A DNA stretch of 64,000 nt from Pelosinus propionicus DSM 13327 (GTDB lineage Bacteria > Bacillota > Negativicutes > DSM-13327), in contig NZ_FOTS01000009.1 in NCBI RefSeq assembly GCF_900114615.1, positions 1-64,000 of the forward strand, in the 5' to 3' direction. The position numbers and the translations under genes are program-made. This document shows, one piece after another, positions 24,984-33,438 of this stretch. Positions within the stretch are counted from its first letter, which is position 1. Each line of letters opens with the position of its first letter. The notes below the pieces were generated by a model. That model did no database searches, was not told where the DNA came from, and saw only the letters and a program-made list of their open reading frames with translations.

Positions 24984-26162
24984 TTACAAAACATCAATCT
25001 GCTTTTTCATCATTTTCGCTATACCTTCCCAAGAATATTGTTGGTTTACATATTTTTGACCATTATCGGCAACTGATTCTAATCGTTGTCTATCTCTTAA
25101 AACCTCGTTTAATGTCAAAGCGAAATTTTCATGTGCAGCATGAAAATAGTGTGTACCTTGGGCAAGATTGATTCCTTTTACGCCTATGTCGGTTGATAGT
25201 AATGGGATTCCAGCAGACAGAAATTCTAACGTTTTAATTTTTGTTCCTGTACCAAAAAATGCGGGATTAATGGCAATATCTACCTCTGAAAAAAGTCTAA
25301 CTTTCTGTTTATGATCAATTTCACCTAAAATTTTTACATTTGGAATATTTATTTTAGAGAATTCAAGACCACATTGACCAGCAATTATAAAATCGATGTG
25401 TTTACATTTTGGGGCCAATTGATACACGATAAATTTTACAATCTCGATATTCGGCTCATGCATACTTCCAATGAAAAAAGCTGTACCCTTTTGATTCGTC
25501 AATGACTTACTTACCCTTTGGTGCCATTCTTCAGGATTGATTCCATTTGGTGAAAGTTTAATTTTTTGATTATCAACAGAGAAAGCTTTTAAAAAGCTTT
25601 CTCGCTCCTCCTCTGATGTTGCGAAAACAATTGCAGCATTTTTAATTAAAATTTCTTCTAGTTTTGTAATATAATTTACATATTCATGGGAGCGGTTGCC
25701 ACGCCAAACATGTTTAGCAAATTCTGATTCATGGTTATGGCTATTGTAAATTCTTGGCTTCCTTTTCAAACCAAAATAGATATCATATTTAAGCATGAAA
25801 GGAGATTCATGAATGATAATATCACTAGCTTCATAAAACTGATAATAATACTTGAGGAATGAGGTTGGAGGCTCATGAATTAATGAGCAGCTTAATGCAG
25901 CATGGGTTGAAAATCGTGGTCCAATCCCTTCACCCATCAGCATTTTATCGATTTCATGCTGAATCTCATTTGTAGGGATTTTGTATTCTCTAAAGGTATC
26001 AGAATATGTAACGTTCTCCACTTCAGGGGTATATTTTTGCGATAGTAAAGTAATGTCATAATCGTTACTCAGCTGATTATAAAGGTGAAAATACCGAAGT
26101 ACCCCACCCGTGTTGGGAGGAAAAATTGTGGGAAAATGATTCAGAACCAAGAGTTTTTTCAT
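24984..26162 (-). CDS. GT4-family glycosyltransferase
   Basis: 392 residues. The N-terminus MKKLLVLNHFPTIFPPNTGG is the first strand of a GT-B fold. The C-terminal domain has AIVFATSEEERESFLKAF, KLSPNGINPEEWHQ, then FFGTGTKIKTLEFLSAGIPL, a conserved GT4 donor-sugar motif (E..AxG.P) seen in family 1/4 enzymes. It probably begins the minus-strand cluster. The substrate is unknown. Confidence 0.85.
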   Translation of the reverse strand: MKKLLVLNHFPTIFPPNTGGVLRYFHLYNQLSNDYDITLLSQKYTPEVENVTYSDTFREYKIPTNEIQHEIDKMLMGEGIGPRFSTHAALSCSLIHEPPTSFLKYYYQFYEASDIIIHESPFMLKYDIYFGLKRKPRIYNSHNHESEFAKHVWRGNRSHEYVNYITKLEEILIKNAAIVFATSEEERESFLKAFSVDNQKIKLSPNGINPEEWHQRVSKSLTNQKGTAFFIGSMHEPNIEIVKFIVYQLAPKCKHIDFIIAGQCGLEFSKINIPNVKILGEIDHKQKVRLFSEVDIAINPAFFGTGTKIKTLEFLSAGIPLLSTDIGVKGINLAQGTHYFHAAHENFALTLNEVLRDRQRLESVADNGQKYVNQQYSWEGIAKMMKKQIDVL

Positions 26163-26473
26163 AAAACACCTCTATTCACGAAATGCTGGTAATCACTCTC
26201 ATTAGCACAATTTTAAGACTCTTTATTGCCAATTCTCACATTGCCTCTGGCGTCTATTCTTGCAAAAAATGAACTACAAAATATGATATTAAAAGCTTCT
26301 TCCTTTTGTTACTGTTTCTATTTTTCACTTTCATCGTTTCCTTCACAATACGATTTGAAATTTCATTATCAACGTCAAATGTCTATCAGTATACTCTTCA
26401 TGAAGGTTGCATAGTATCACATATATAGTGACTAACGTTAGTAGTTACATTGTCAATCTGAGGAGGTGCAATT
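26163..26473. promoter_or_regulatory. Divergent promoter region with 12-bp palindrome
   Basis: 311 bases between the GT4 gene (minus) and the glycosyltransferase-like gene (plus). ACTAACGTTAGT at 26431-26442 is a perfect palindrome in the plus leader, 32 bases before TTG 26474. It may be an operator, but no regulator gene is adjacent. The rest is AT-rich and holds no gene. Confidence 0.45.
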
Positions 26474-27286
26474 TTGACCAAGTTATTAATTACTTGTCTT
26501 GGGGAAAATAATGAAACATTCCACTTTAGAATCATTACTTTATTTAAAACGATCAAAACGTTTGGAGGCCATTTAGCCGAGGCAAAATTACGAGCAAATT
26601 TCGTTGATGCCATCGATAAAAATATTTATGAAACCTTAACAGCTATGGGCGTACAAGTAAAGATTGTTAAGCCTTATGATCCAAAATTACAAAGGCACTG
26701 CAACAAAATTAGAATGCTTGAAATTGAAGAAGAGTATGATGTTTTAGTGGCATTAGACTGCGATACTGCAGTTACACGGGATTTTACCTCCGAAATATCG
26801 TCCGAGAGTTTCCGTCGCTGCGATTCATTGTTGGATCCGCTTACCATTCACGAATGGCGATATTTGTATAACTACTTTAACCTGTCTATGCCAGATGATG
26901 AAAAGAAAATTCATGCGAATAGTGCGGTTCTCTTTATTCCCCAAAAATATGTCAAAGCATTACGAATTACCTGGTTGTACTATGCAAACCTAATTACTGA
27001 CACCTTTTTCTCCAATGATCAATGGAGTAAATTGGGGCAGCACAAATATTTCACAGATCAATTTGCACTCTCCTTAGCTCTTGCCCATCAAAAAATAGAT
27101 ATACAGTTATTGCCTGCTGAATTTAATATTCATATAAATGGCTCATATCAAGCTTGGGCCGATCAGCTTCACCCATACATTTTAAGTTACCACGACTTTG
27201 TAAGTCATGATTGGAAATTGAATACTACTGCTATGTCAGTACCAGATCAATATATAAATAAAATTAACGAGATCCTTTCTAAATAA
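26474..27286 (+). CDS. Glycosyltransferase-like GT-A protein (hypothetical)
   Basis: 270 residues from TTG 26474, 8-9 bases after AGGAGGTG. The start of the protein, TKLLITCLGENNETFHFRII, and EEYDVLVALDCDTAVTRDFT, with a D-x-D motif (DCD), suggest a nucleotide-sugar-dependent glycosyltransferase of the GT8/GT-A type. Late His residues (LSYHDF, SHDWKLN) could be metal ligands. It lies divergent from the glycan cluster, which supports the assignment. Family membership is not certain. Confidence 0.65.
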   Translation: MTKLLITCLGENNETFHFRIITLFKTIKTFGGHLAEAKLRANFVDAIDKNIYETLTAMGVQVKIVKPYDPKLQRHCNKIRMLEIEEEYDVLVALDCDTAVTRDFTSEISSESFRRCDSLLDPLTIHEWRYLYNYFNLSMPDDEKKIHANSAVLFIPQKYVKALRITWLYYANLITDTFFSNDQWSKLGQHKYFTDQFALSLALAHQKIDIQLLPAEFNIHINGSYQAWADQLHPYILSYHDFVSHDWKLNTTAMSVPDQYINKINEILSK

Positions 27287-27380
27287 CATTGTAATGCTCA
27301 GGTTATTTTGTATGTAATATGTACGATGCACATACGCCATTATCGATTAATAAACTATAATACTTTCACCTATTACACAT

Positions 27381-27417
27381 TTAAGGTAGAAGCAACAGAC
27401 TGTCGCTTCTACCTTAA
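27381..27417. terminator. Bidirectional terminator
   Basis: TTAAGGTAGAAGC and GCTTCTACCTTAA form a 13-bp perfect stem between two convergent genes. Confidence 0.8.
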
Positions 27418-27471
27418 ACTGTTTTATTACCCATTAGTCTCTAAAAGGAATTTGACAATGTTTGACCTTAA

Positions 27472-29292
27472 TCAGATTCTAATATCGGAAGGAATGTTGA
27501 TCACATTGACAATTGCAGGCTCAATATCCCCGGTAACCGCCGTAATGGTTCTAAAAGGATCATAATTTCGTAAATCACCAAAATCAAGTCCCGTTAAAAT
27601 TTCGATATTGCTGACAGCTACTTGATACGTTTTATAACTGCCAAATGCAAAATCCAAGTCTCTAATCAGATTTTTTTGCGTCTGCAAATAGGCAGTTACT
27701 GATAGATTGCCATCCCTTTTCACCATAATCGCTATTTTCCAGAATTCAGCGGGAATTTTCACACCACGGTATAGGACATCGTCCTCGCGAAAGACCGGTC
27801 CTGTGAATACAGTTACTTTTAGATTATAGGTTTCCGTGTTACTTAAAATATAGTTTTCTAAATCTAGCCATATCATTTGATTAAAGTTCTTATGCTGGGG
27901 AGAGCAATTTGTGAAATGAAAGGTATCTTCGTTGGCTTTCTTGGCAAGTGAGCCCCATACGGGATCCCGTCTACGAACCAGATGACCCCGGTCGATATCA
28001 TTGTTGTTATACAATTCAGGACCACATTGGTATTTGCGGTTAAGACGAGAATCATAATACCATTTGCGGGCACGCGGTACAGAAACGAGGTGTCCTCCAT
28101 CAATATTGACTGCCGTATAATACGCTAAACGACGTGATTTACTCATAACAATCGAGAAATGGGTATAATCTAATACTGTTTTTCCGTTTGTTAGCTTAGC
28201 AACATCTCGCCTTAGATCCGGCCGCAGCGTGGGAAGAGGTACTGCGTAATTTTCACCAAGGAAGATCGCATCATAACCTGCAGATCTTTCATACCATTCC
28301 ATATCTAAATTTCCTATTACCATCGGGTTTCTATCATAATTTGCTAACTCTGAGCCGGCAAAAATACTATCAAGTAAAACTTGCTGCTCTTCAAGCAGTG
28401 TGGGCTTTAGTCTATTAAGATATTTCATAATACTACTGATACGAACGCCTTCATTTACAATATATTTGCTACTATCATCAGGATCAGGAACGCCTGTATG
28501 GTGAAGAGCGATCGTCACCCACTCGTCATTAAAAACAGGAGACCCTGATGCCCCTGGCAAAATGCCGCTTGTATAGTTGATAAAATCGTCGTATACGTCA
28601 ATGATTTTTTTCTCCCTGACAGCGACTACTTTAGGTGCTCCTGAAGGGTGCTGAATGATTGAAATCGACTCACCTAAAAGTGCCTTTCCTGATTCCGGGT
28701 ACAAAGGTAAGAATCCAAATTCACTTAATGTCGTTCCCTCTGCAGAGTCATTTTCTAATGCAACTACTGTAAAGTCTAGTTTTGCATCCGTTATAAACAA
28801 ATGTTCCGGCACAAAACGAAAACTCTTAATCTGCAATGGCATTAAGTTGAGATCAACCTCATAGCTAAATTGAGCGAGGCTAAACTGAGCTGCTTCTTCA
28901 CACTCTAAGATATGATGATTGGTCAGCAGCAAACAAGGCGCAATGAGAAATCCTGTACCATGACCAAGCACTCTACCGACCGAATCACGTATTTCAATTC
29001 TACACACCGATTTACTCGCTTTCATCCCCGCTTGCATATAAGAGACGGGTAATAAGTCACTTTCTCCGATGATCCGTTTCATCGACAAACCATCTCGAGG
29101 ATTGATGAGTGTTTTGCGAACAGCCACTCGATAGGATGTATCTACCTCAATAGGACTGTGCGTCGAAAGTTTTGCAGCAATATACTCTCTCTCTCTGGTT
29201 CTTTCGATGTACCGCTTCAGAGAATTATGTTCCTGTCTGCCTGCAAGGTTCTTTTTTAATCTAGGAAGATCGTGATTTGATAGATGCGACAA
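27472..29292 (-). CDS. Trypsin-like protease fused to NucA/EndoG-type nuclease
   Basis: 606 residues. The first domain is trypsin-like: TNHHIL (H127), LDFTVVAL (D173), GASGSPVF (S249), a complete triad. The second, from about 330, is a DNA/RNA non-specific endonuclease with DRGH at 434-437 (catalytic His) and TFHFTNCSPQHKNFNQMIWL with the metal-binding Asn. No signal peptide is seen, so the protein is cytoplasmic or uses another export route. A protease activating a fused nuclease is a toxin or defence-like architecture. Activation by self-cleavage is an inference. The start is supported by AGGAGG upstream. Confidence 0.88.
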   Translation of the reverse strand: MSHLSNHDLPRLKKNLAGRQEHNSLKRYIERTREREYIAAKLSTHSPIEVDTSYRVAVRKTLINPRDGLSMKRIIGESDLLPVSYMQAGMKASKSVCRIEIRDSVGRVLGHGTGFLIAPCLLLTNHHILECEEAAQFSLAQFSYEVDLNLMPLQIKSFRFVPEHLFITDAKLDFTVVALENDSAEGTTLSEFGFLPLYPESGKALLGESISIIQHPSGAPKVVAVREKKIIDVYDDFINYTSGILPGASGSPVFNDEWVTIALHHTGVPDPDDSSKYIVNEGVRISSIMKYLNRLKPTLLEEQQVLLDSIFAGSELANYDRNPMVIGNLDMEWYERSAGYDAIFLGENYAVPLPTLRPDLRRDVAKLTNGKTVLDYTHFSIVMSKSRRLAYYTAVNIDGGHLVSVPRARKWYYDSRLNRKYQCGPELYNNNDIDRGHLVRRRDPVWGSLAKKANEDTFHFTNCSPQHKNFNQMIWLDLENYILSNTETYNLKVTVFTGPVFREDDVLYRGVKIPAEFWKIAIMVKRDGNLSVTAYLQTQKNLIRDLDFAFGSYKTYQVAVSNIEILTGLDFGDLRNYDPFRTITAVTGDIEPAIVNVINIPSDIRI

Positions 29293-29450
29293 TAAATAAA
29301 CCTCCTTTCTTCTCTAAAACAAATATGTTCCAAGGGATTCCCCCTCATTGACACTTGAGTCAATTTACCTCATCATTCTTTAGTTATGAACTTTTTAAGA
29401 ATTTAGAAGCATTAATTAGAGCTTTTTTCATTTTTTGTTGTGTTTATGCA

Positions 29451-29494
29451 AAAAATGCCTGAATCTTCGCTAGTTGCAAAGGTTCAGGCATTTT
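29451..29494 (-). terminator. Terminator of the small gene at 29508
   Basis: AAAAATGCCTGAA and TTCAGGCATTTT form a 12-bp stem around a 19-base loop, with T-rich flanks on both strands. Confidence 0.75.
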
Positions 29495-29507
29495 CTTACT
29501 CAATATT

Positions 29508-29828
29508 TCAGCTTTCTTTTTTGAAATTTAAAGTATTTTGCAGCATTTCAGCGGAGGCCTGGACAGCCTTTTTCGTTTTCCCGCCAACTATGATATGGTA
29601 TTCCGGCTTCCACCACGATCCACCAACCTTATCAAAAATGATGTTCGTCTGGGGATATTTCTCTGCTGTTTTTTTCACACTTTTAGTAATATGTCCCTTA
29701 AATAAAAATAGAACAGTCATTGATAATTCACTGCGGACAGGATTCTGTAAACGGTATATTTTATTATCATTTTTAATTACTGGTTTATCATTCATTTGTA
29801 GTTGTTTCTCTTGCTTAAGGTGTCTCAC
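29508..29828 (-). CDS. Hypothetical protein (106 residues)
   Basis: GTG 29828 follows AAGGAGGAACAAAA with normal spacing. The product is basic, begins MRHLKQEKQLQMNDKPVIKN, and ends in a helix QASAEMLQNTLNFKKES. It has HITKSVKKTAEKYPQTNIIF and a Trp/Gly segment VGGSWWKPEYHIIVGGKTKK. No known domain. Overlapping frames on the other strand are discounted because this one has a good ribosome binding site and a terminator. Confidence 0.65.
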   Translation of the reverse strand: MRHLKQEKQLQMNDKPVIKNDNKIYRLQNPVRSELSMTVLFLFKGHITKSVKKTAEKYPQTNIIFDKVGGSWWKPEYHIIVGGKTKKAVQASAEMLQNTLNFKKES

Positions 29829-30001
29829 TTTTGTTCCTCCTTTTTATTATATTTTGATTTTAACAGGTATTGTCATCAAAACATATACCCAATTTTTCAA
29901 TTTATGCTTTCTACAAAAATATTTTCTCGAATCCTTACTTCCGCAATCGTCACGCATGGCAAATCGCCTTTACAATTGCTATCGGAAACACTCAGTTGCG
30001 C

Positions 30002-30025
30002 CTCAATCTCAATCTCAATCTCAAT
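30002..30025. repeat. Four tandem CTCAAT hexamers
   Basis: CTCAATCTCAATCTCAATCT then CAAT, four perfect units, in the spacer between the VOC gene and the 106-residue gene. It is not within any supported gene, so slipped-strand switching of a protein is not suggested. Confidence 0.6.
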
Positions 30026-30069
30026 CTTCTTGCAAATTTTACATTCACATTTAAAAGCGTATATAAGAA

Positions 30070-30096
30070 AAGCGCCTCTTTTGGACGCTTCAGTTC
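30070..30096 (-). terminator. Weak terminator of the VOC gene
   Basis: Minus-strand AAGCGTCC AAAAGA GGCGCTT followed by TTCTTATAT. There is one bulge, so this is a modest call. Confidence 0.5.
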
Positions 30097-30115
30097 TACT
30101 ATTATGTATAACTCT

Positions 30116-30490
30116 TTATATAACCCCTTGCAAAAATTCTAACCGTTCTCCATCAGGCCCAAGAAAAAAGAAATTTTTCAAGCTTCTTCCTATCCCTGCA
30201 GGCGTATCAGACAACGTTACTACCCCAGCAGCATGGAGTCTTTCCATTTCTGCGTATACATCTTCTACCTCAAAGGCAATGTGATCTACAATACCAGCAG
30301 CACGCTCCGACGCACTTTCTTGCAAGCGTTGTACCAGTTCAATGATTTGCCCGCCAGAATTGAGAAAAATCAACTTAACGCGTTCATCTTGGTATGAGTT
30401 TACCACTTCACAGTCTAAAACCTGCTGATAAAATAAGCTTGATCGATCAGCATCTTTCACTACTAGTCCAATATGCGCTACTTTGTACAT
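30116..30490 (-). CDS. VOC-superfamily glyoxalase-like protein
   Basis: 124 residues; TAAGGAGTGAAGATAA precedes ATG 30490. The fold is marked by VAHIGLVVKDADRSSLFY, IDHIAFEV-like VDHIAFEVEDVYAEMERLHA, and the end GPDGERLEFLQ, where His and Glu residues serve as metal ligands in glyoxalase I and methylmalonyl-CoA epimerase relatives. The substrate is not clear. GPDGERLE suggests the lactoylglutathione-lyase-like branch. Confidence 0.85.
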   Translation of the reverse strand: MYKVAHIGLVVKDADRSSLFYQQVLDCEVVNSYQDERVKLIFLNSGGQIIELVQRLQESASERAAGIVDHIAFEVEDVYAEMERLHAAGVVTLSDTPAGIGRSLKNFFFLGPDGERLEFLQGVI

Positions 30491-30620
30491 TTATCTTCAC
30501 TCCTTATATAAAAATCGTTTCTGTTATCAGATGACTATCCACATTTTATTTACCATATCATTCTATCAACCCGAAAGTCAATACCAAACAAATGAATGAA
30601 CATGTTTCTCATATCCGTAA

Positions 30621-31685
30621 TTACTGTGATATAATTACTAGTTTTACAGGTAAGTTGGATGCACCTGGAGGACTAAAGGTAAACGATAGCGCTTCACTTT
30701 TGTCGTAAGTGCCTAAGAAAGAGAATTCTTTCCATTTGTTATCCTCAAAATGTACTTTTCCGCGCGGTGTTGGCATAGGACTCCAATCAACCTCCGGGTG
30801 GTGTATCCCTAAGCCGCCGGCATAATATCCGCCTAGCGGCACTAAATAGTATGAAATTTTCCGTCCGTTTCTGCCGGGCGGTACAATATCATAGACTACA
30901 CCATAATTCCCATAATTGATCACTTGCGATCCATCCGTTGCGTCAATTCCCTGCAAATAACGGTCAATTACGTTGTCAGCCAGGGTTATCCCTACGGCTC
31001 TATAAAGTATGGGATCATAAGGCTCCGCTGAGGAAAGTTTACGATTTGCCCCCTCGAAGGTACCGCGCAAATGCCATTGATCGGCAGGCAGTACTTGCGC
31101 TGTTTTAGAAAAATTAACACTATCTTCAAATAAGGACAACATCATGACTTTTATATGAATGGGATGATCTGCTGTTAAGTCGTAAATGCCATGAATCAAC
31201 ATATTCGGCAATACTGCAGTCTCACTTATTTTTGCCGATAGGGGTACCACTCCACCTGGCGGAATCGTTATCTGATAAGATGGTGTACCAGAAAGATATT
31301 TCATCTGTGTTTCTTTTCCTACTGCCAACCAGGCGTAGCCTGGCCCACCCAAACTCGAATTACTAACATTGACATGAGCGACTTCTGGTCCTTTGTTTTC
31401 TAACAAGACTTCCATCGTTTTTGCAGTTTTGGAAGCGTTCACATGATAGAAAAATAGACGAGCCTTTCCTTCCACCTTATCCTGATACAAAATCCCATCT
31501 TCCTCGACCATTTCAGGACTGTCTGAAAGCAGCAGAGTTCCCTCCTGAGAAGTACTTTTCATTTCCCACTCGGGAAGCCTTTCGATTTTATCCAACTTAA
31601 TTTCGCCATAGTTCGCAGCAATGGCTTCATTTCCTAGCATTACAATCGCCATTACCATCCAAATTAATTTTATTGTGTACTTCAT
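30621..31685 (-). CDS. Secreted hypothetical protein (354 residues)
   Basis: ATG 31685 follows GAAAGAGG. The signal peptide is MKYTIKLIWMVMAIVMLGNE ending AIAA. The mature protein is rich in beta-strands with long aromatic-Gly segments such as GGYYAGGLGIHHPEVDWSPM. No catalytic motif or repeats. The RLFFYHVNASKTAKTMEVLL segment recalls copper-amine-oxidase-like periplasmic proteins of Firmicutes, but this is not strong. A promoter and a hairpin (possible attenuator) lie upstream, suggesting regulated expression. Confidence 0.65.
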   Translation of the reverse strand: MKYTIKLIWMVMAIVMLGNEAIAANYGEIKLDKIERLPEWEMKSTSQEGTLLLSDSPEMVEEDGILYQDKVEGKARLFFYHVNASKTAKTMEVLLENKGPEVAHVNVSNSSLGGPGYAWLAVGKETQMKYLSGTPSYQITIPPGGVVPLSAKISETAVLPNMLIHGIYDLTADHPIHIKVMMLSLFEDSVNFSKTAQVLPADQWHLRGTFEGANRKLSSAEPYDPILYRAVGITLADNVIDRYLQGIDATDGSQVINYGNYGVVYDIVPPGRNGRKISYYLVPLGGYYAGGLGIHHPEVDWSPMPTPRGKVHFEDNKWKEFSFLGTYDKSEALSFTFSPPGASNLPVKLVIISQ

Positions 31686-31742
31686 CTTGTGCCTCTTTCA
31701 CCTTATATAGTACTGCTACTTGTTTTTTGCTCAAATAAAAAT

Positions 31743-31767
31743 CCCCCCAAACGACGTATCGTAGGGG
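31743..31767 (-). promoter_or_regulatory. Terminator-like hairpin in the leader of the 354-residue gene
   Basis: On the minus strand CCCCTACGA TACG TCGTTTGGGG is followed by GGATTTTTATTTG. It lies downstream of a good promoter and about 60 bases before the start codon, so it could end transcription early unless disrupted. It is a candidate attenuator or short riboswitch platform. No known riboswitch class was recognised. Confidence 0.5.
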
Positions 31768-31814
31768 AGAATACAATTTCACTACTGCCCTAATGTCAGA
31801 CTTTACTAATTACA

Positions 31815-31843
31815 AGTATATTTCCATTTTAAGCCTCTGTCAA
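31815..31843 (-). promoter_or_regulatory. Sigma-A promoter
   Basis: TTGACA (31843-31838), 17-base spacer, TATACT (31820-31815) on the minus strand: near-consensus. It drives the leader and gene ending at 30621. Confidence 0.75.
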
Positions 31844-32040
31844 CAGCTTTGCTATTTTTTTACAAGCACTGCCTACTCCGTTGCAAGAGAACTTCAGCTG
31901 TATTTTGCAATCCGTTTCCCCCTCTTCTTTATGCTATTATTTCCTCTCCAATTTTTTCTCTTGTATTATACCTTAAAGTCATTCTCTGCTTTTCCTTGTT
32001 TATATTATTTAACTAAAGACGCTAGTGCCTATCTATAAGT

Positions 32041-32079
32041 AAGAGAGAACGTTCCTAAAAATCAGGAACGTTCTCTCTT
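32041..32079 (-). terminator. 16-bp perfect hairpin after the small peptide gene
   Basis: AAGAGAGAACGTTCCT (32041-32056) and AGGAACGTTCTCTCTT (32064-32079), loop of 7. It is about 95 bases downstream of the 48-residue gene on the minus strand. The following T-run is weak, so termination is likely but not certain. Confidence 0.6.
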
Positions 32080-32173
32080 GTTTTGCGGCACTGGTGCAGT
32101 ATGCTAGGAAATCAGCGCTACAATTGCGTTGAAAAACAGCTATCCTGCAAAACAAAGCTCCGGCGGTAAAAGA

Positions 32174-32320
32174 TCAGCTGCTGCTAGTTGTATGGTCTTG
32201 GATATTGACTTCTTGCTGCTCGGCCGATGCCTCTTCAGCCCCAGACTCAGCAGCTAATAACATCATCAATTCAGCTTCAGACACAGTGGAAAACATGCCA
32301 GATATCAATTTTTCTCTCAT
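32174..32320 (-). CDS. Small acidic peptide (48 residues)
   Basis: ATG 32320 stands 8 bases after GGGAGG. The peptide starts MREKLISGMFSTVSEAELMM, then LLAAESGAEEASAEQQEVNI and ends TTSSS. It is strongly acidic with an amphipathic N-terminal helix, like a leader or signal peptide of a ribosomally made product or a small adaptor. No Cys and no double-Gly motif. It is downstream of and codirectional with the methyltransferase at 32486. Function unknown. Confidence 0.55.
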   Translation of the reverse strand: MREKLISGMFSTVSEAELMMLLAAESGAEEASAEQQEVNIQDHTTSSS

Positions 32321-32485
32321 GCTTCAAACCTCCCTTGCTGTGCTTATGCTACCAGTTACCGCATGATTAGTTATTGTCCTGTGACCAAATTCTTATACAC
32401 TGCATTTTCAAAAAGATGCTTAAAATAAACTTGTGATTTTATATTTGTCGATAAACACCATTCGTTTGCTCCTAACACTTCAATC

Positions 32486-33211
32486 CTACGCTTTTCTTGC
32501 ACGCAAAAAAAGAAACTGAGGTTTTTGAGTGAGGCGTTCATAAGCGTGTGGATGTGCTTCTCTAAATTTTTCTGTCGGCATCGGTTCTATTAGTTTCTCA
32601 ATCCTGAAACCAGCATTAATGACAGGTGAAATGATGTCACACAAAGGTCTCCTATAGAATTGAACTTTGACTTTTCCTTTATTCGTCTCCCATTCATCTT
32701 CAATAATTTCCGTTAGAAAGTAGTTTTCTCTATTAAAATATGTAAAGTCCATAAATGGATGATGCACAGAGAAAACGAGTGTTCCCAAAGGCTTTATTAC
32801 GCGATTAAACTCATCCATGACAAGATTCCAGTCTTTAACATAATGAAGTGTCAGGGATGATACTACAATGTCTATGGACTGGTCTCTAATGAAGCTTAAG
32901 GGTTCATTCAAATCGGCTCTTATAATATCAGCATGATCACCTATTCTTTTCTTTGTCATTTCTATCATGCTGGGGCTAAAATCGATGGCTGTTACATCTG
33001 CTCCCTTATCCAGCAGCCATTTACTATACCACCCAGCCGCACATCCCGCATCTAATACCTTTTTCCCTGCTACACTAGGAAGCAATGACAAGGTAGCCGG
33101 TCTTTCATAATACGCATTAAATGGTTTCGTATCCACACATTCAAAATAATAGTCCGCCATTGTCTCATATGAATTAAAAGAAATTGATTTTTCATTTACT
33201 CCACTTGCCAA
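32486..33211 (-). CDS. Class I SAM-dependent methyltransferase
   Basis: About 241 residues from TTG 33211, 7 bases after GGGAGG; an upstream TTG at 33226 lies before the site. Motif I is VLDAGCAAGWYSKWL (SAM loop), with VTAIDFSPSMIEMTK for the acidic residue and VVSSLTLHYVKDWN. The C-terminus has RPLCDIISPVINAGFRIEKL. Similar to UbiE/Methyltransf_11-type enzymes. The substrate is not known. Confidence 0.85.
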   Translation of the reverse strand: MASGVNEKSISFNSYETMADYYFECVDTKPFNAYYERPATLSLLPSVAGKKVLDAGCAAGWYSKWLLDKGADVTAIDFSPSMIEMTKKRIGDHADIIRADLNEPLSFIRDQSIDIVVSSLTLHYVKDWNLVMDEFNRVIKPLGTLVFSVHHPFMDFTYFNRENYFLTEIIEDEWETNKGKVKVQFYRRPLCDIISPVINAGFRIEKLIEPMPTEKFREAHPHAYERLTQKPQFLFLRARKA

Positions 33212-33342
33212 AGTTACGCCTCCCAATTTATGCAGTATGTAAGCCAGTTATCCTGTAGTATAACCTAATTTTGTCCATATATTGAGATTCGCGAGAATTC
33301 AACAAACCCCTGCCATATTAATTATACCTAACAATAAACAAC

Positions 33343-33367
33343 GCGCTATGGAGTAAGCCAATAGCGC
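33343..33367 (-). terminator. Probable terminator of the DoxX operon
   Basis: GCGCTAT and ATAGCGC form a 7-bp stem, then minus-strand GTTGTTTATTG, after the DoxX stop at 33439. Confidence 0.55.
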
Positions 33368-33438
33368 ATTGCTTAGTAAGTCATACATCAATTTAATACG
33401 ATAAGCAGATATTCGTAAATAGTAGTAGGATATTGTCG

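Noticed and set aside
30002-30025. Possible phase-variation tract (CTCAAT)x4
   Set aside because: Not within a supported gene or promoter, and only four units of six bases, which keep any frame.
29440-30284. Long plus-strand open frames of about 200 and 160 codons in the 29.4-30.3 kb region
   Set aside because: They lie over the minus-strand 106-residue and VOC genes, which have good ribosome binding sites, matching terminators and (for VOC) clear motifs. The plus frames have no such site and show low-complexity translation.
31793-32038. 81-codon plus-strand frame rich in Phe/Leu/Tyr
   Set aside because: It lies over the minus-strand promoter and leader of the 354-residue gene and has no ribosome binding site. 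Its hydrophobic content follows from AT-rich DNA.
32174-32320. The 48-residue peptide as the cargo of the HlyB/HlyD system
   Set aside because: It is 12 kb away, lacks a double-Gly site, and belongs to a different transcription unit. The 214-residue gene next to the exporter is a better candidate.
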